This document shows, one piece after another, positions 54,547-64,000 of a stretch of DNA of 64,000 nt; position 1 is the first letter of the stretch; the number at the start of each line of letters is the position of its first letter. Origin of the DNA: Saccharospirillum impatiens DSM 12546 (GTDB lineage: Bacteria; Pseudomonadota; Gammaproteobacteria; Pseudomonadales; Natronospirillaceae); NCBI RefSeq assembly GCF_000423605.1, contig NZ_AUIH01000006.1:1-64000 (forward strand). Direction: 5' to 3'. The translations under genes were made by a program, and so were the position numbers. The notes under the pieces are model-generated. The model was not told the DNA's origin. It ran no database searches and was given only the letters and a program-made list of their open reading frames with translations.

Positions 54547-55548
54547 TCAGCGTTGCAGGTCGAAATGAAGATAGGCTAAATCAGTGACCATTCGCCCTCT
54601 GGGTGTCCGGATCAGATACCCCTGCTGAATCAGATAAGGCTCCACGACATCTTCAATGGTATCGCGCTCCTCGCTGAGGGCGGCAGCAAGACTCTCTACG
54701 CCAACAGGGCCGCCGGAGAACTTCTCGATCAGCATCAGTAACAACCGACGATCCAGATGATCGAACCCGGCTTTATCAACGTTGAGCATATCGAGTGCCA
54801 GGTCCGCGATTTCATGGTCAACCGACCCGTTGTGTTTGACCTCAGCGTAGTCGCGAACCCGGCGTAACAGCCGATTGGCGATCCGTGGGGTACCCCGCGA
54901 CCGACAAGCAATCTCAGAGGCCCCTTCATGATTGATGGTCACGCCGAGTTTACCGGCAGAGCGCTCAATAATCTGGGTCAGCTCTGAAACACTGTAAAAC
55001 TCCAACCGCTCGACAATACCAAAGCGATCTCGCAATGGTGACGTCAGCAGACCAGCCCGGGTGGTTGCACCGACCAGGGTAAAGGGGGGCAAATCGAGCT
55101 TGATGCTGCGGGCAGCCGGGCCTTCACCGATCATGATGTCCAGTTGATAGTCTTCCATCGCCGGGTACAGCACTTCTTCAATATGTGGCGCCAGACGATG
55201 AATTTCATCGATGAACAGAATATCGCCGGATTCGAGATTGGTCAGCATAGCGGCCAGATCTCCCGCCTTTTCAAGCACCGGACCTGAAGTTGTCTTGATG
55301 CTGACCCCCATTTCATGAGCGATAATGTTGGCCAGGGTGGTTTTGCCCAGCCCGGGCGGGCCAAACACGAGTGTGTGGTCCAGCGGTTCCCGGCGCATCC
55401 GTGCTGCGCTGATAAAAATGTCCATTTTTTCACGCACCACCGCCTGACCGATGTACTCAGCCAGACTGGTAGGGCGTATTGCCCGGTCATACTGCTCTTC
55501 ACGCGGGCTCTGGGGTTCTGGCGCTATAAAACGATCCGTTTCAATCAT
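54547..55548 (-). CDS. ruvB: Holliday junction helicase motor RuvB
   Basis: Hexameric ATPase of 333 residues that drives branch migration. It has [14 protein letters not shown], Walker [10 protein letters not shown], Walker [10 protein letters not shown], sensor GATTRAGLL, and the C-terminal winged helix with RTPRGR. It starts 29 bp after ruvA on the same strand. Confidence 0.98.
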   Translation of the reverse strand: MIETDRFIAPEPQSPREEQYDRAIRPTSLAEYIGQAVVREKMDIFISAARMRREPLDHTLVFGPPGLGKTTLANIIAHEMGVSIKTTSGPVLEKAGDLAAMLTNLESGDILFIDEIHRLAPHIEEVLYPAMEDYQLDIMIGEGPAARSIKLDLPPFTLVGATTRAGLLTSPLRDRFGIVERLEFYSVSELTQIIERSAGKLGVTINHEGASEIACRSRGTPRIANRLLRRVRDYAEVKHNGSVDHEIADLALDMLNVDKAGFDHLDRRLLLMLIEKFSGGPVGVESLAAALSEERDTIEDVVEPYLIQQGYLIRTPRGRMVTDLAYLHFDLQR

Positions 55549-55577
55549 GATCAGCTGTCCGGTGTGGAATGGGCCCG

Positions 55578-56183
55578 TTACATCATGTGCTTCAGGGCAG
55601 CGCGAATAAGGGACTGGGAATCCATACCCGGCTCAACTACCCGGGCAATGGCCTTCGATGCCTGAACTGGCTTGTAGCCTAACGCTACCAGGGCGCTTTC
55701 CGCGTCTTCTTCGGGTCGCGGCTCGTCAACCTCTGCCTGCCCTACCAGAGGCATTGCCAGCAAGCGCTCAGCGCCGCCGAGATCATTGATTCGATCCCGC
55801 ATTTCGATGATCAACCGCTCCGCCGTTTTCTTGCCCACACCAGGGATTTTTACCAGGGTACTCGGATCTTCATCATGAATGCACTGCACGAAGCGATCCG
55901 GCTCCATACCACTGAGAATAGCGAGCGCCAGCTTGGGCCCGACGCCACTGGTTTTGATCAGAGCCCGGAACAAACTGCGCTCCCGCTGACTGCCAAAACC
56001 GAACAACAAATGGGCGTCTTCCCGGACGGCAAGATGAGTGTGCAATACCACCGTCTGGCCGACAGGGGGTAGTTTGAACGCTGTCGACAGAGGCGCCTGA
56101 ACGTCATAACCGACGCCATGCACATCGATAAGCAAGTCTGGCGCGCGGTTCTCGAGCAATACCCCTTGTAATCGCCCTATCAT
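55578..56183 (-). CDS. ruvA: Holliday junction DNA-binding subunit RuvA
   Basis: Tetrameric junction-binding protein of 201 residues. OB domain [20 protein letters not shown], two helix-hairpin-helix motifs ([38 protein letters not shown]) and a C-terminal RuvB-binding domain ([16 protein letters not shown]). ATG 56183 follows GAGGGA and overlaps the TGA stop of the preceding channel gene (ATGA). Confidence 0.97.
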   Translation of the reverse strand: MIGRLQGVLLENRAPDLLIDVHGVGYDVQAPLSTAFKLPPVGQTVVLHTHLAVREDAHLLFGFGSQRERSLFRALIKTSGVGPKLALAILSGMEPDRFVQCIHDEDPSTLVKIPGVGKKTAERLIIEMRDRINDLGGAERLLAMPLVGQAEVDEPRPEEDAESALVALGYKPVQASKAIARVVEPGMDSQSLIRAALKHMM

Positions 56184-56824
56184 AAATCCCTCGGGTGGTT
56201 GTCTTTTCGATACGCTACGGTACTGAGAAAGCCCGGTAACGACAATCGCCAGTGAATGGCGGCAGACCGCACCGCCAGCACCAGAATGAACCCGGCGAGC
56301 CAGAGCCAGGATGAATCGGGCCAGACCTGGTGTCCCAGCCAAACCAACAGAGCACCGCAAAAACTGGCGGTCGCATAGATGTCTCGCCGAAAAATCAGCG
56401 GTACCTCGTTAGCCATGATGTCACGAAGAATGCCACCGAAGATGCCAGAGGCCATGCCCATCATCACCACAATTAAACCGGGCAACTCCAGAGCCAGTGC
56501 AGCCTGGGTTCCCGATACTGTGAATGCGGCCAGCCCTATGGCATCCGCATAAAGCAGCACCTTGAACGGGACAGCGAAATAGCGAGCCATAAAGAACATC
56601 AGTAGGCCGCCGCCAAAGGCCGTATAGGCCAGGGTAACGTCACCTATCCAGGCTAGCGGAGACACATTAAGCAACAGATCGCGGAGTGTGCCGCCACCAA
56701 GTGCCGACACAAAGGCAAGCACCAGAACACCAAACAGATCGAGCCGATTACGCGCCGCTTCCAGTGCGCCAGCCATAGCGAAAACGGCCACGCCAAACAG
56801 TTCAATGGCATAGAGCACGGTCAT
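56180..56824 (-). CDS. TRIC-type cation channel family protein (UPF0126/YadS-like)
   Basis: Membrane protein of 214 residues with about seven helices and two glycine-rich repeats typical of the UPF0126/TRIC family: [20 protein letters not shown] followed by [10 protein letters not shown], and later [20 protein letters not shown]. Family members form trimeric potassium-permeable channels. It is embedded between ruvC and ruvA with 4-nt ATGA overlaps at both junctions (56821-56824, 56180-56183), so it is translated with the ruv genes. ATG 56824 ([12 protein letters not shown]) is the natural start. Confidence 0.88.
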   Translation of the reverse strand: MTVLYAIELFGVAVFAMAGALEAARNRLDLFGVLVLAFVSALGGGTLRDLLLNVSPLAWIGDVTLAYTAFGGGLLMFFMARYFAVPFKVLLYADAIGLAAFTVSGTQAALALELPGLIVVMMGMASGIFGGILRDIMANEVPLIFRRDIYATASFCGALLVWLGHQVWPDSSWLWLAGFILVLAVRSAAIHWRLSLPGFLSTVAYRKDNHPRDL

Positions 56825-57345
56825 TCGAGCCAGCGCCCCCGTCGCGAGTGACGGCTGCCGGCAACGCGAATCAACCCGGCCTGGGTGTTGGCATGACACA
56901 AAGCTACAGCCAGAGCATCGGCTGCGTCTTCTTGCGGCAGTCCGGGTAGTTTAAGCAGAAACTGCACCATATGTTGAACCTGCACCTTGTCTGCCCCGCC
57001 CTTGCCAACGACCGCCTGCTTAATTTTGCGAGCGGCATATTCACTGACCGGCAGCTTTGACTGCGTTGCGGCCAGCATGGCTACGCCCCTCGCCTGCCCC
57101 AGCTTGAGGGCTGAACTGGCACTTCGCCCCATAAACACCTGCTCAATGGCGGCCTCCTGAGGTGACCACTGTTCGATCACCTCCATCAGGCAGCGATAGA
57201 GATTGTCCAGGCGCTCGGGGAAGGTGGGAAAAGATTCGAGGCGGATAACCCCGGACGTAACATACTCCTGGCGGGAACCGACCTGGCTAATGATGCCAAA
57301 GCCGGTTTTGCGAGATCCCGGGTCGATACCGATGATCAGACTCAC
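56821..57345 (-). CDS. ruvC: Holliday junction resolvase RuvC
   Basis: Endonuclease of 174 residues that cuts Holliday junctions. The acidic catalytic set is visible: D7 in IGIDPGSRKTG, the Glu in AAIEQVFMG, and the Asp pair in EDAADALAVALCH. It is the first ruv gene and overlaps the channel gene start by 4 nt. The tail is short and basic. Confidence 0.96.
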   Translation of the reverse strand: MSLIIGIDPGSRKTGFGIISQVGSRQEYVTSGVIRLESFPTFPERLDNLYRCLMEVIEQWSPQEAAIEQVFMGRSASSALKLGQARGVAMLAATQSKLPVSEYAARKIKQAVVGKGGADKVQVQHMVQFLLKLPGLPQEDAADALAVALCHANTQAGLIRVAGSRHSRRGRWLE

Positions 57346-57376
57346 AAACCGCCACCCGGTTCAAACTGCCACCGCT

Positions 57377-58108
57377 TCAAGCTTCCGCTTCTTCCGGAAA
57401 TACGGCGTTGGAATAGACGGCCTGAACATCATCCAGATCTTCCAGCATGTCGATCAGGCGCTGTACTTTCTCAGCTGTATCCGGGTCCAGCTCGGCCTCC
57501 GTACTGGGGATCATCGTCACCTCCCCTTCCACGTCATAACCGGCTTCGATCAAACCTTCCTTAACAGTCAGAAAGTCTTCTGCGGTGGTGCGCACCTCGA
57601 AACTGCCGTCGTCATGGTTGACGACATCCTCAGCGCCCGCCTCCAAAGCAGCTTCAAGCACCGCTTCTTCACTGCCCTGTTCGATGAACAACTGACCGGC
57701 ATTGCTGAACAGGTAGGCGACGGAACCGTCAGTGCCGAGGTTCCCGGCGCACTTGGTAAAGGCATGGCGAACTTCAGACACGGTACGATTCCGGTTATCT
57801 GACAGGCATTTGACGTAAATCGCCACACCCCCGGCGCCATAGCCCTCGTAGGTCATGGCTTCGTAATCGTCACCTTCACCGGCACCCACGCCCCGGGCAA
57901 TCGCCTTGTCGATAGTGTCGCGCTTCATATTTGCCGTCAGCGCTTTATCCATCACACTGCGCAGCGCCGGATTGTCTTCCGGAGCTGCGCCGCCGTTGCG
58001 AGCGGCAACGACGAGCTCACGGATCAACTTGGTGAAAATCTTGCCACGCTTGGCATCCTGGGCCGCTTTGCGGTGCTTAATGTTGGCCCACTTACTATGA
58101 CCTGCCAT
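57377..58108 (-). CDS. yebC: YebC/PmpR family protein
   Basis: Protein of 243 residues starting [22 protein letters not shown], the family hallmark. Later motifs are [21 protein letters not shown] and the FLTVKEGL region. The family was described as a transcriptional regulator and more recently as acting on ribosome stalling at proline runs. The nearby TolA spacer is proline-rich. It lies between aspS and ruvC, the conserved order. Confidence 0.95.
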   Translation of the reverse strand: MAGHSKWANIKHRKAAQDAKRGKIFTKLIRELVVAARNGGAAPEDNPALRSVMDKALTANMKRDTIDKAIARGVGAGEGDDYEAMTYEGYGAGGVAIYVKCLSDNRNRTVSEVRHAFTKCAGNLGTDGSVAYLFSNAGQLFIEQGSEEAVLEAALEAGAEDVVNHDDGSFEVRTTAEDFLTVKEGLIEAGYDVEGEVTMIPSTEAELDPDTAEKVQRLIDMLEDLDDVQAVYSNAVFPEEAEA

Positions 58109-58146
58109 AAGTTACCTCGTTAATTCAGCCTCCGGCTCCCAGCCCC

Positions 58147-59919
58147 TCAGGACTCGGCAACCGGCTTGCGCACACGAATGTTCAACTCTTTAAGCTGCTC
58201 GTTACTGACTTCACCCGGCGCCCGGGTGAGCAAACAGGCAGCGGTTTGCGTTTTCGGGAAAGCAATGACTTCACGAATCGATTCAGCCCCGGTCATCAGC
58301 ATTACCAGTCGATCCAGACCGAACGCCAGCCCCCCATGAGGCGGCGCACCAAAACGCAGGGCCGATAACAGGAACCCGAACTTCTCTTCCTGTTCTTCCG
58401 GGCTGATACCCAGCACATCAAACACAACGTGCTGCATGGCTTCGTCGTGAATACGAATCGAACCACCGCCAAGCTCGGTACCGTTCAGCACCATATCGTA
58501 AGCCCGGGACAAAGCAGCTTCCGGATTTGCCTGCAACTCCTCTGCTGAGCAGGAAGGCGAGGTGAAAGGGTGATGCAATGCGGCCAGGCGACCTTCCCCG
58601 GTCGCTTCAAACATGGGGAAATCCACAACCCACAGCGGCGCCCAGTCAGTGGTATACAGATTCAGATCTTCGCCCAGCTTACAACGCAGTGCACCCAGAG
58701 CGTCGTTGACGACTCCGGTCTTGTCAGCGCCAAAGAATATGATGTCGCCATTTTTCGCATCAAGACGCGTCATCAGCTCTTTCAATACGCTCTCGGGCAT
58801 GAACTTGACGATCGGCGACTGCAGGCCGTCCGGTAGCTGGGTCACGTCATTGACCTTGATCCAGGCAAGGCCACGCGCGCCGTATATACTGACGAACTTG
58901 GTGTAATCGTCGATTTGCTTGCGGGTCAGCTCGGCACCACCGGTAACTTTCAATGCGGCAACGCGCCCCTTCGGGTCGTTGGCTGGCCCTGAAAAGACCT
59001 TAAAATCGACTTCGCTCATCAGATCGCTGACGGTCACCAGTTCCAGCGGAACTCGCAGGTCCGGTTTGTCACTGCCATAACGTTCCATGGCTTCGGCATA
59101 GGGCATCCGCGGGAAATCGCCGAGATCAACCTCGAGCACGTCATTAAACAAACCCCGAATCATGCCTTCTGTGATTGACATGATGGTCTGCTCGTCGGCA
59201 AACGCCAGTTCCATATCGATCTGAGTAAACTCCGGCTGACGGTCGGCCCGAAGATCTTCGTCACGGAAACACTTGGCGATTTGATAATACCGGTCGAATC
59301 CGGAAATCATCAGCAGTTGCTTGAACAACTGAGGGGACTGCGGCAATGCGAAGAATTCACCCGGGTGGGTGCGGCTGGGCACCAGGTAGTCGCGCGCACC
59401 CTCTGGCGTTGCACGTGTCAGAATGGGGGTCTCTATGTCCAGAAATCCCTGGTCTTCCAGATTCCGGCGAATACTGGAGGTAATCTTGCTGCGCAAAATC
59501 AGTTTTTGCTGCATCTCGGGTCGACGTAAATCCATAAAACGGTAACGCAAACGAACGTCTTCACCGACGTCCGAGTATTCGTCGAGCGGGAAAGGAGGGG
59601 TTTTGGCGACATTCAGAACCTTGATATCACGGCCGAGCAGTTCAATTTCGCCAGTGGCCATGTTTTTGTTAACGGTGCCTTCGGGACGCGCCCGCACCAG
59701 ACCGGTTACTTCAATAACGTATTCACTGCGTACGCGGTCAGCGGTATTGAAACTGGCTTCGAGGTCCGGGTCGAATACAACCTGCAGAATGCCCGCTCGG
59801 TCACGCACATCCAGAAAAATCACGCCGCCGTGATCGCGACGACGGTGCACCCAGCCGCTGATGGTAACGGTTTGGTCGATTGAGGCGCTGTCCAGCTCCC
59901 CACAATATTGGCTTCGCAT
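58147..59919 (-). CDS. aspS: aspartyl-tRNA synthetase
   Basis: Class II synthetase of 590 residues. The N-terminal OB fold ([20 protein letters not shown]) is followed by the catalytic core with motif 2 region [18 protein letters not shown], the bacterial GAD insertion (about 290-420), and motif 3 [13 protein letters not shown] near the C-terminus. It is probably the first gene of the aspS-yebC-ruv stretch. Confidence 0.98.
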   Translation of the reverse strand: MRSQYCGELDSASIDQTVTISGWVHRRRDHGGVIFLDVRDRAGILQVVFDPDLEASFNTADRVRSEYVIEVTGLVRARPEGTVNKNMATGEIELLGRDIKVLNVAKTPPFPLDEYSDVGEDVRLRYRFMDLRRPEMQQKLILRSKITSSIRRNLEDQGFLDIETPILTRATPEGARDYLVPSRTHPGEFFALPQSPQLFKQLLMISGFDRYYQIAKCFRDEDLRADRQPEFTQIDMELAFADEQTIMSITEGMIRGLFNDVLEVDLGDFPRMPYAEAMERYGSDKPDLRVPLELVTVSDLMSEVDFKVFSGPANDPKGRVAALKVTGGAELTRKQIDDYTKFVSIYGARGLAWIKVNDVTQLPDGLQSPIVKFMPESVLKELMTRLDAKNGDIIFFGADKTGVVNDALGALRCKLGEDLNLYTTDWAPLWVVDFPMFEATGEGRLAALHHPFTSPSCSAEELQANPEAALSRAYDMVLNGTELGGGSIRIHDEAMQHVVFDVLGISPEEQEEKFGFLLSALRFGAPPHGGLAFGLDRLVMLMTGAESIREVIAFPKTQTAACLLTRAPGEVSNEQLKELNIRVRKPVAES

Positions 59920-60138
59920 AAGATTTCCTGATCTGGCGGTTCAAATTCGAAAAGGGCGGCATTATACCGATTGAGCATGAGTTAGACTACCATGGCCACA
60001 CCCTGAATTGAGCGCAGGACAGCAGCCGAACAAGCAACTGGCCGGTTTTTGCGATCAGAAGCACACCTGACTTGGTAAACCCGTCGGGTTTTCAGCTAAA
60101 CTCTCTGCCTTAGATCCAATCCCGAACCAGGAATTACC

Positions 60139-60708
60139 GTGATACGACCATTGCTGTTCATTGTTACAGCCCTGATGTTTTTGGCACCAGTGCACGCAGA
60201 AGAAGCACCAGATCCGCAATTACTGGCCTCTCTGGAGACTGCTCTGGACCAGGATGGATCCTTTGACGACCGTTACGTGGGCCAGGTCTGGCTGGCCAGT
60301 ATGTCGACGCCGCTGGGGCGCTGGGTAAAACCGGCCGATGAGCGTATCGACCTGCTGAGTCGCATCCATCGGGAAGCAACGGCTGCCGGGCTGGATCCCG
60401 GTCTGGTGCTGGCACTGATTCAGGTTGAGAGCAATTTCGACCAATACGCCATTTCTTCAGCCGGTGCCCGGGGTATGATGCAGATCATGCCTTTCTGGAC
60501 ACGGGAGATCGGGCGTGAGGACGATAATCTCTTTGATCTGGACACCAACCTTCGTTACGGCTGTACCATTCTGGCGCATTATCTTGATATCGAGGACGGC
60601 AGCCTGATTCGTGCGCTGGCGAGGTACAATGGCAGTCGGGGCCAGACCTGGTATCCGGAGCGGGTCTTGCGCTACTGGCATCAACGGTGGCGCTTCAACG
60701 CTGGCTAA
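60139..60708 (+). CDS. lytic transglycosylase with SLT domain
   Basis: Periplasmic peptidoglycan lyase of 189 residues. The signal peptide (IRPLLFIVTALMFLAPVHA) is cut near residue 20. The SLT domain has catalytic E97 in QVESNFDQYAISSAGARGMM, then QIMPFW and the GCTILAHYLD and ALARYNGSRG motifs. There is no lipobox. It is short, a single-domain enzyme. The start is GTG with AGGAA upstream. It is convergent with the acylphosphatase gene (10 bp between stops). Confidence 0.92.
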   Translation: MIRPLLFIVTALMFLAPVHAEEAPDPQLLASLETALDQDGSFDDRYVGQVWLASMSTPLGRWVKPADERIDLLSRIHREATAAGLDPGLVLALIQVESNFDQYAISSAGARGMMQIMPFWTREIGREDDNLFDLDTNLRYGCTILAHYLDIEDGSLIRALARYNGSRGQTWYPERVLRYWHQRWRFNAG

Positions 60709-60718
60709 CATTCACGGA

Positions 60719-60991
60719 TTACCCAAGCATGAACCCTTGCGGCGCCGGCACGTCCGGATCTACGCGCTCTACATCGACACCCAGGACCTGTGAAAAACGG
60801 GGTCCCTCATGCAGCGCGTCGAGCATGGCAGCCAGTTGCGGCTCAGTACCGACCATCATCACTTCAACCCGGCCGTCGTCCAGGTTAATGGCGTAACCCT
60901 GAATACCCAGCTCGCGCGCCTGGCGACGGCAGAACATCCGATAGCCGACGCCCTGGACCCTGCCATATACCCAGGCTTTCATACACAACAT
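60719..60991 (-). CDS. acyP: acylphosphatase
   Basis: Small enzyme of 90 residues that hydrolyses acyl phosphates. The motif VYGRVQGVGYRMFCRRQA holds the catalytic Arg (GYR), and AINLDDGRVEVMMVG holds the catalytic Asn. ATG 60991 (MLCMKAW) or 60982 (MKAW) is the likely start. A longer frame to 61039 lacks similarity. Confidence 0.93.
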   Translation of the reverse strand: MLCMKAWVYGRVQGVGYRMFCRRQARELGIQGYAINLDDGRVEVMMVGTEPQLAAMLDALHEGPRFSQVLGVDVERVDPDVPAPQGFMLG

Positions 60992-61142
60992 AGCGGCCAA
61001 CCTTATTCTTCTGTTCGTCAAATTGACTTGTCGCGACAAAGTTTATCGGGGTTTGCACCAGCCTGTCTGTATCTCAATCCGCAAGTTGACCGGACTACCA
61101 GAATTTCCGGCCCACTAGAAACCCGACTAACAGCGATCTAAA

Positions 61143-61158
61143 TGTGATATAAATCACA
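61143..61158. promoter_or_regulatory. CRP/Vfr-type binding site
   Basis: TGTGA-TATAAA-TCACA matches the CRP consensus TGTGA-N6-TCACA exactly, within an AT-rich extended palindrome. It lies 149-134 bp upstream of the gene at 61292. A TTGACA box follows at 61162-61167, with CATATT (61186-61191) as a possible -10. Confidence 0.75.
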
Positions 61159-61291
61159 TAATTGACAGAATAATGTGAACAGGTACATATTGGAACATCG
61201 ATCGTGTTTTCCACCGTCTATGTTCAGTTTGGGAGATCAAGCCCAGCGGGTACTCCTCTGAGGTACCCGACAGAAAGAGGGAGACTGTTTC

Positions 61292-62755
61292 ATGAGCTTC
61301 GCGGCCCTGCACCTAACGCTGCCGAATCAGGCACTGCACCTCAGCCAGGACACACTGGCGTTGTATCGTGATGTACTGGTCAATCAGGTCATGGATGCAG
61401 AGCATGTTGGTGCGCGCCTGGAAAAAATTGCGTCTTATCTGCACAACCTGAACCGGGTTCCCCTTCAGGGCGAAATACGCCAGGAGCTGACCGAGAACCT
61501 GATTCAGCATTACCTTATCTACATGCAACAAGCGCCTGTCATAGCTGATCGTGGTCTGTCGACGACTTTACTGGGCGAATGCAACCGGGAGCTGTCTTAC
61601 GCCACTAAACTGTTGCTGCGCGATTGCACACCCCGCTCCAAGGAGGAATGGGCTCGATTCGTTTACTGGGCCATGTCAGCCTTGTCGATTCACCTGAACG
61701 ATTTCTCGTCACAGTATCGCAGCCAGCCCGGGGCCCTCTGGGGTGAAATGCACCGACTGTTTCAGTTTGCCAATCAACGACGACTGACCGACTTTCAGGC
61801 GCTGACTCCTGACCGTGGCGACATTGAAACCCGCTATAAACACGCCCTGCTGCTGTCTGCAAGCCAGACGGAGCACCTCAGCCACACCGAGCGCATGATC
61901 CTCGATGCTTACCTGGGCCATTGGGCATTCCGTGCCCGGCTGAGCCACCAGGAACGAAGGGATTTTAATACCCGCTACTTCTATGTAGACACTGAGACCA
62001 ACCAGGGCATTCAAACAGCCCGGCAAATAAAAGGCGCCGGTAACGACGAATCCATTCTGGTTCTCAACCCATTACCGGTGATTGAGCAGGCACGCCAGCA
62101 CATGAAGAACCAGCGCCAGGGCTTATCACCCGAAAAACTGGGGCTACCGGCCGACCTCGACAGCATTGATCTGTTCATGACGCTAAAGAAAGCCATATCC
62201 GCCTGGAAACAGGTAGGTTCTCGTCGCTTCGAGCGCGATTCACTCGAACAGCAAACTCAGGCCGCGATCGGCCTGCATTCGGTTCATCAGTACTTGCGGG
62301 TCAATGGAACCCGCGAAGAGCAACTGGCTAGCATCACCACCCTGAATTCCAGTAAACAGGGCGCCTGCATTCGGCTAAGAGATGACACCGTCTCGCTGAA
62401 CGTCGGGGACGTGCTCATGCATCGAGATCAGGATGACAGCCCAGACAGTGAAGGCCGGCTGGGCATTGTTCGCTGGATGCACCGCGACAGCCGGGGCCGC
62501 ATCTGTGGATTAGAATATCTGACGGGCAACCTTCAACCGGTCGCTGTGCGTATCAAAGACCGTCTGTCCGAAGCCTTACTGATCAGCACCCAGGGCAACG
62601 ACTCCCTCATCACTCATAAAGGGTATTGCACCAGTAACAGCTCCATTCGGCTGAAAAATTTTAGACATGGCCTCGCCCTGGAGGCCAGAGCGCAATCTTT
62701 GTTACAACGCGGAGAGACCACCGATCAGATCCGATTGAAGCGAAGCGCTGTTTGA
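61292..62755 (+). CDS. hypothetical protein with possible C-terminal PilZ-like domain, 487 aa
   Basis: No family firmly recognised. The protein is cytoplasmic, with no signal or membrane segment. The first 300 residues are helical. The region about 365-440 (GACIRLRDDTVSLNVGDVLM, then GRLGIVRWMHRDSRGRICGLEYL) has the beta-barrel rhythm of PilZ domains, but the RxxxR and DxSxxG cyclic-di-GMP motifs are not clear. AGAGGGAG precedes the ATG, a strong ribosome binding site. A CRP-type site upstream suggests global control. A link with the diguanylate cyclase at 22527 is only speculation. Confidence 0.7.
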   Translation: MSFAALHLTLPNQALHLSQDTLALYRDVLVNQVMDAEHVGARLEKIASYLHNLNRVPLQGEIRQELTENLIQHYLIYMQQAPVIADRGLSTTLLGECNRELSYATKLLLRDCTPRSKEEWARFVYWAMSALSIHLNDFSSQYRSQPGALWGEMHRLFQFANQRRLTDFQALTPDRGDIETRYKHALLLSASQTEHLSHTERMILDAYLGHWAFRARLSHQERRDFNTRYFYVDTETNQGIQTARQIKGAGNDESILVLNPLPVIEQARQHMKNQRQGLSPEKLGLPADLDSIDLFMTLKKAISAWKQVGSRRFERDSLEQQTQAAIGLHSVHQYLRVNGTREEQLASITTLNSSKQGACIRLRDDTVSLNVGDVLMHRDQDDSPDSEGRLGIVRWMHRDSRGRICGLEYLTGNLQPVAVRIKDRLSEALLISTQGNDSLITHKGYCTSNSSIRLKNFRHGLALEARAQSLLQRGETTDQIRLKRSAV

Positions 62756-62883
62756 CCGACTAACGCAGGACACAGTTGGTGGCCGGAAAACTGATCATGA
62801 TTCAAGCAAGCTGGACGTCCTGTTCTACACTCTCGGGAAAGAATCGCAATAAATCGACAAAACAATAACTTATGGCAATGTTA

Positions 62884-62897
62884 TTGACCTGTGTCAT
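62884..62897. promoter_or_regulatory. candidate FNR/Anr box upstream of ccoN
   Basis: TTGACCTGTGTCAT fits TTGAY-N4-RTCAA with a mismatch in the last half-site, about 80 bp before the ccoN start. cbb3 oxidase operons are commonly controlled by FNR/Anr. Confidence 0.5.
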
Positions 62898-62976
62898 TTG
62901 CAAATAGCATATCGACTCAGCATACTTTCGCCGCCTAATCCTTTTAACCCTTACACACCCTATCGGAAGCTGATCC

Positions 62977-64000
62977 ATGAGCAACTCTACTACCGTGCCT
63001 GAGGAGCAGACGACGTACAATTATACGGTTGTGCGTCAATTCTCCATCATGACTGTTGTCTGGGGGATTGTCGGTATGCTGGTTGGCGTCATCATCGCCG
63101 CCCAGATGGCATTCCCGGAACTGAATTTCGGCCCCTACTTTCACTTTGGCCGGTTGCGTCCTTTACACACAAACGCGGTGATCTTTGCCTTCGGCGGGTC
63201 TGCGTTGTTTGCCACCTCCTACTACGTGGTTCAACGCACCACCCAGGCAAGGCTGGCGTTCGAAGGGCTGGTTAAGTTTACCTTCTGGGGTTGGCAAGCG
63301 GTCATCGTCGCAGCGGTAGTAACGCTTCCACTGGGCCTGACCTCTACCAAAGAATACGCCGAGCTGGAATGGCCTATCGACATTCTGATCGCGCTGGTCT
63401 GGCTGTCTTATCTTGCGGTATTCGTCGGCACCATCAGCCGTCGTAAAATGCCACACATATACGTCGGCAACTGGTTCTATCTGGCCTTCATCATCACAGT
63501 CGCCGTGCTGCACGTGGTCAATAGCGCGGCCATTCCGGTGTCAATGTTCAAATCCTATTCGGCTTATGCTGGCACCATGGACGCCATGGTTCAGTGGTGG
63601 TATGGCCACAATGCTGTTGGTTTCTTCCTGACGGCCGGCTTCCTGGGCATGATGTATTACTATGTACCCAAGCAGGCTGAACGCCCGATTTATTCGTACC
63701 GTTTGTCGATCGTCCACTTCTGGGCTCTGATCTCAGTGTACATGTGGGCCGGCGGCCATCACCTGCACTACTCTTCCCTGCCAGACTGGGCTCAAAACCT
63801 CGGCATGGTGATGTCGCTTATTCTGCTGGCACCGAGTTGGGGCGGCATGATCAACGGCATGATGACCATGAGCGGGGCCTGGCACAAATTACGGACCGAC
63901 CCGATACTTCGCTTTCTGGTTGTCTCCCTGTCGTTTTATGGCATGGCAACCTTTGAAGGCCCGATGATGGCCATCAAAACAGTGAACGCGCTGTCTCACA
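62977..64000 (+). CDS. ccoN: cbb3-type cytochrome c oxidase subunit I, partial
   Basis: Catalytic subunit of the high-affinity terminal oxidase. The window holds the first 341 residues; the gene runs off the end. The low-spin heme ligand is H64 ([10 protein letters not shown]). CuB ligands are H211 ([10 protein letters not shown]) and H261-H262 ([13 protein letters not shown]), with the cross-linked Tyr at Y255 (SVYMWAGG). The spacing equals that of the known cbb3 oxidase set (60/207/251/257/258) plus four residues. ATG 62977 follows GGAAG. ccoOQP should follow outside the window. Confidence 0.97.
   Translation, partial: MSNSTTVPEEQTTYNYTVVRQFSIMTVVWGIVGMLVGVIIAAQMAFPELNFGPYFHFGRLRPLHTNAVIFAFGGSALFATSYYVVQRTTQARLAFEGLVKFTFWGWQAVIVAAVVTLPLGLTSTKEYAELEWPIDILIALVWLSYLAVFVGTISRRKMPHIYVGNWFYLAFIITVAVLHVVNSAAIPVSMFKSYSAYAGTMDAMVQWWYGHNAVGFFLTAGFLGMMYYYVPKQAERPIYSYRLSIVHFWALISVYMWAGGHHLHYSSLPDWAQNLGMVMSLILLAPSWGGMINGMMTMSGAWHKLRTDPILRFLVVSLSFYGMATFEGPMMAIKTVNALSH

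Overview
The window is a 64 kb chromosomal segment of a gammaproteobacterium. It carries the pseudomonad-type block aspS-yebC-ruvC-ruvA-ruvB / tolQRAB-pal-cpoB / queC / tRNA-Lys / nadA and the dapA-bamC-MBL-purC block. Other markers are BetIBA with a ChoXWV-type transporter, EpmC, RhlB and a cbb3 oxidase. Choline-to-betaine synthesis together with a cbb3 oxidase suggests a marine or halotolerant aerobe of the Oceanospirillales/Marinobacter type. This is inferred from gene content and order, and no database search was possible.

Layout. 1-1.4 kb: a complete IS110-family (IS1111-like) element upstream of argF. Its 3' non-coding part appears to encode a guide RNA whose two guide segments match the two insertion flanks. 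1.5-8.3 kb: argF, a DMT transporter, a LysR regulator, a flavin disulfide reductase with a DUF1499 protein, a divergent OhrR-like MarR regulator, and rarD. 8.4-15.4 kb: one minus-strand choline/betaine cluster, betI-betB-betA-choX-choW-choV, with a BetI-type operator in front. 15.7-32.4 kb: mostly housekeeping and transport genes (msrB, alaA, a CRY-DASH photolyase, an alpha/beta-hydrolase lipoprotein, an EamA exporter, a 7TM diguanylate cyclase, rhlB-pdxB, a beta-hydroxyacid dehydrogenase, epmC, a MATE exporter, tusA, yheT). 33.1-33.4 kb: two identical tRNA-Asn genes. 33.5-47 kb: an FKBP isomerase, two uncharacterised envelope proteins, nnrD, a YfaZ-like barrel, purC-MBL-bamC-dapA, a peroxiredoxin, perM-tusA-like, and a BepA-like peptidase. 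47-60 kb: nadA, two identical tRNA-Lys genes, queC, the Tol-Pal operon, ruvCAB, yebC, aspS. 60-64 kb: a lytic transglycosylase, acylphosphatase, a PilZ-like protein with a CRP-type site, and the 5' part of ccoN.

How the genes work together. The bet/cho cluster imports choline and oxidises it to glycine betaine. TolQRAB-Pal-CpoB is a complete envelope-constriction machine. RuvABC resolves Holliday junctions. The window also carries a dispersed family of long hairpin repeats (2522-2614, 31034-31135, 40091-40203) plus a second palindromic element (46963-47186), all near gene 3' ends.

The most notable items are the guide-target match of the IS element, a TRIC-type channel gene embedded in the ruv operon with ATGA overlaps on both sides, a previously unlisted 34-residue CxxC membrane peptide coupled to its upstream gene, a Pro/Glu-rich TolA, and the repeat family. 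No CRISPR array, prophage or defence island is visible.
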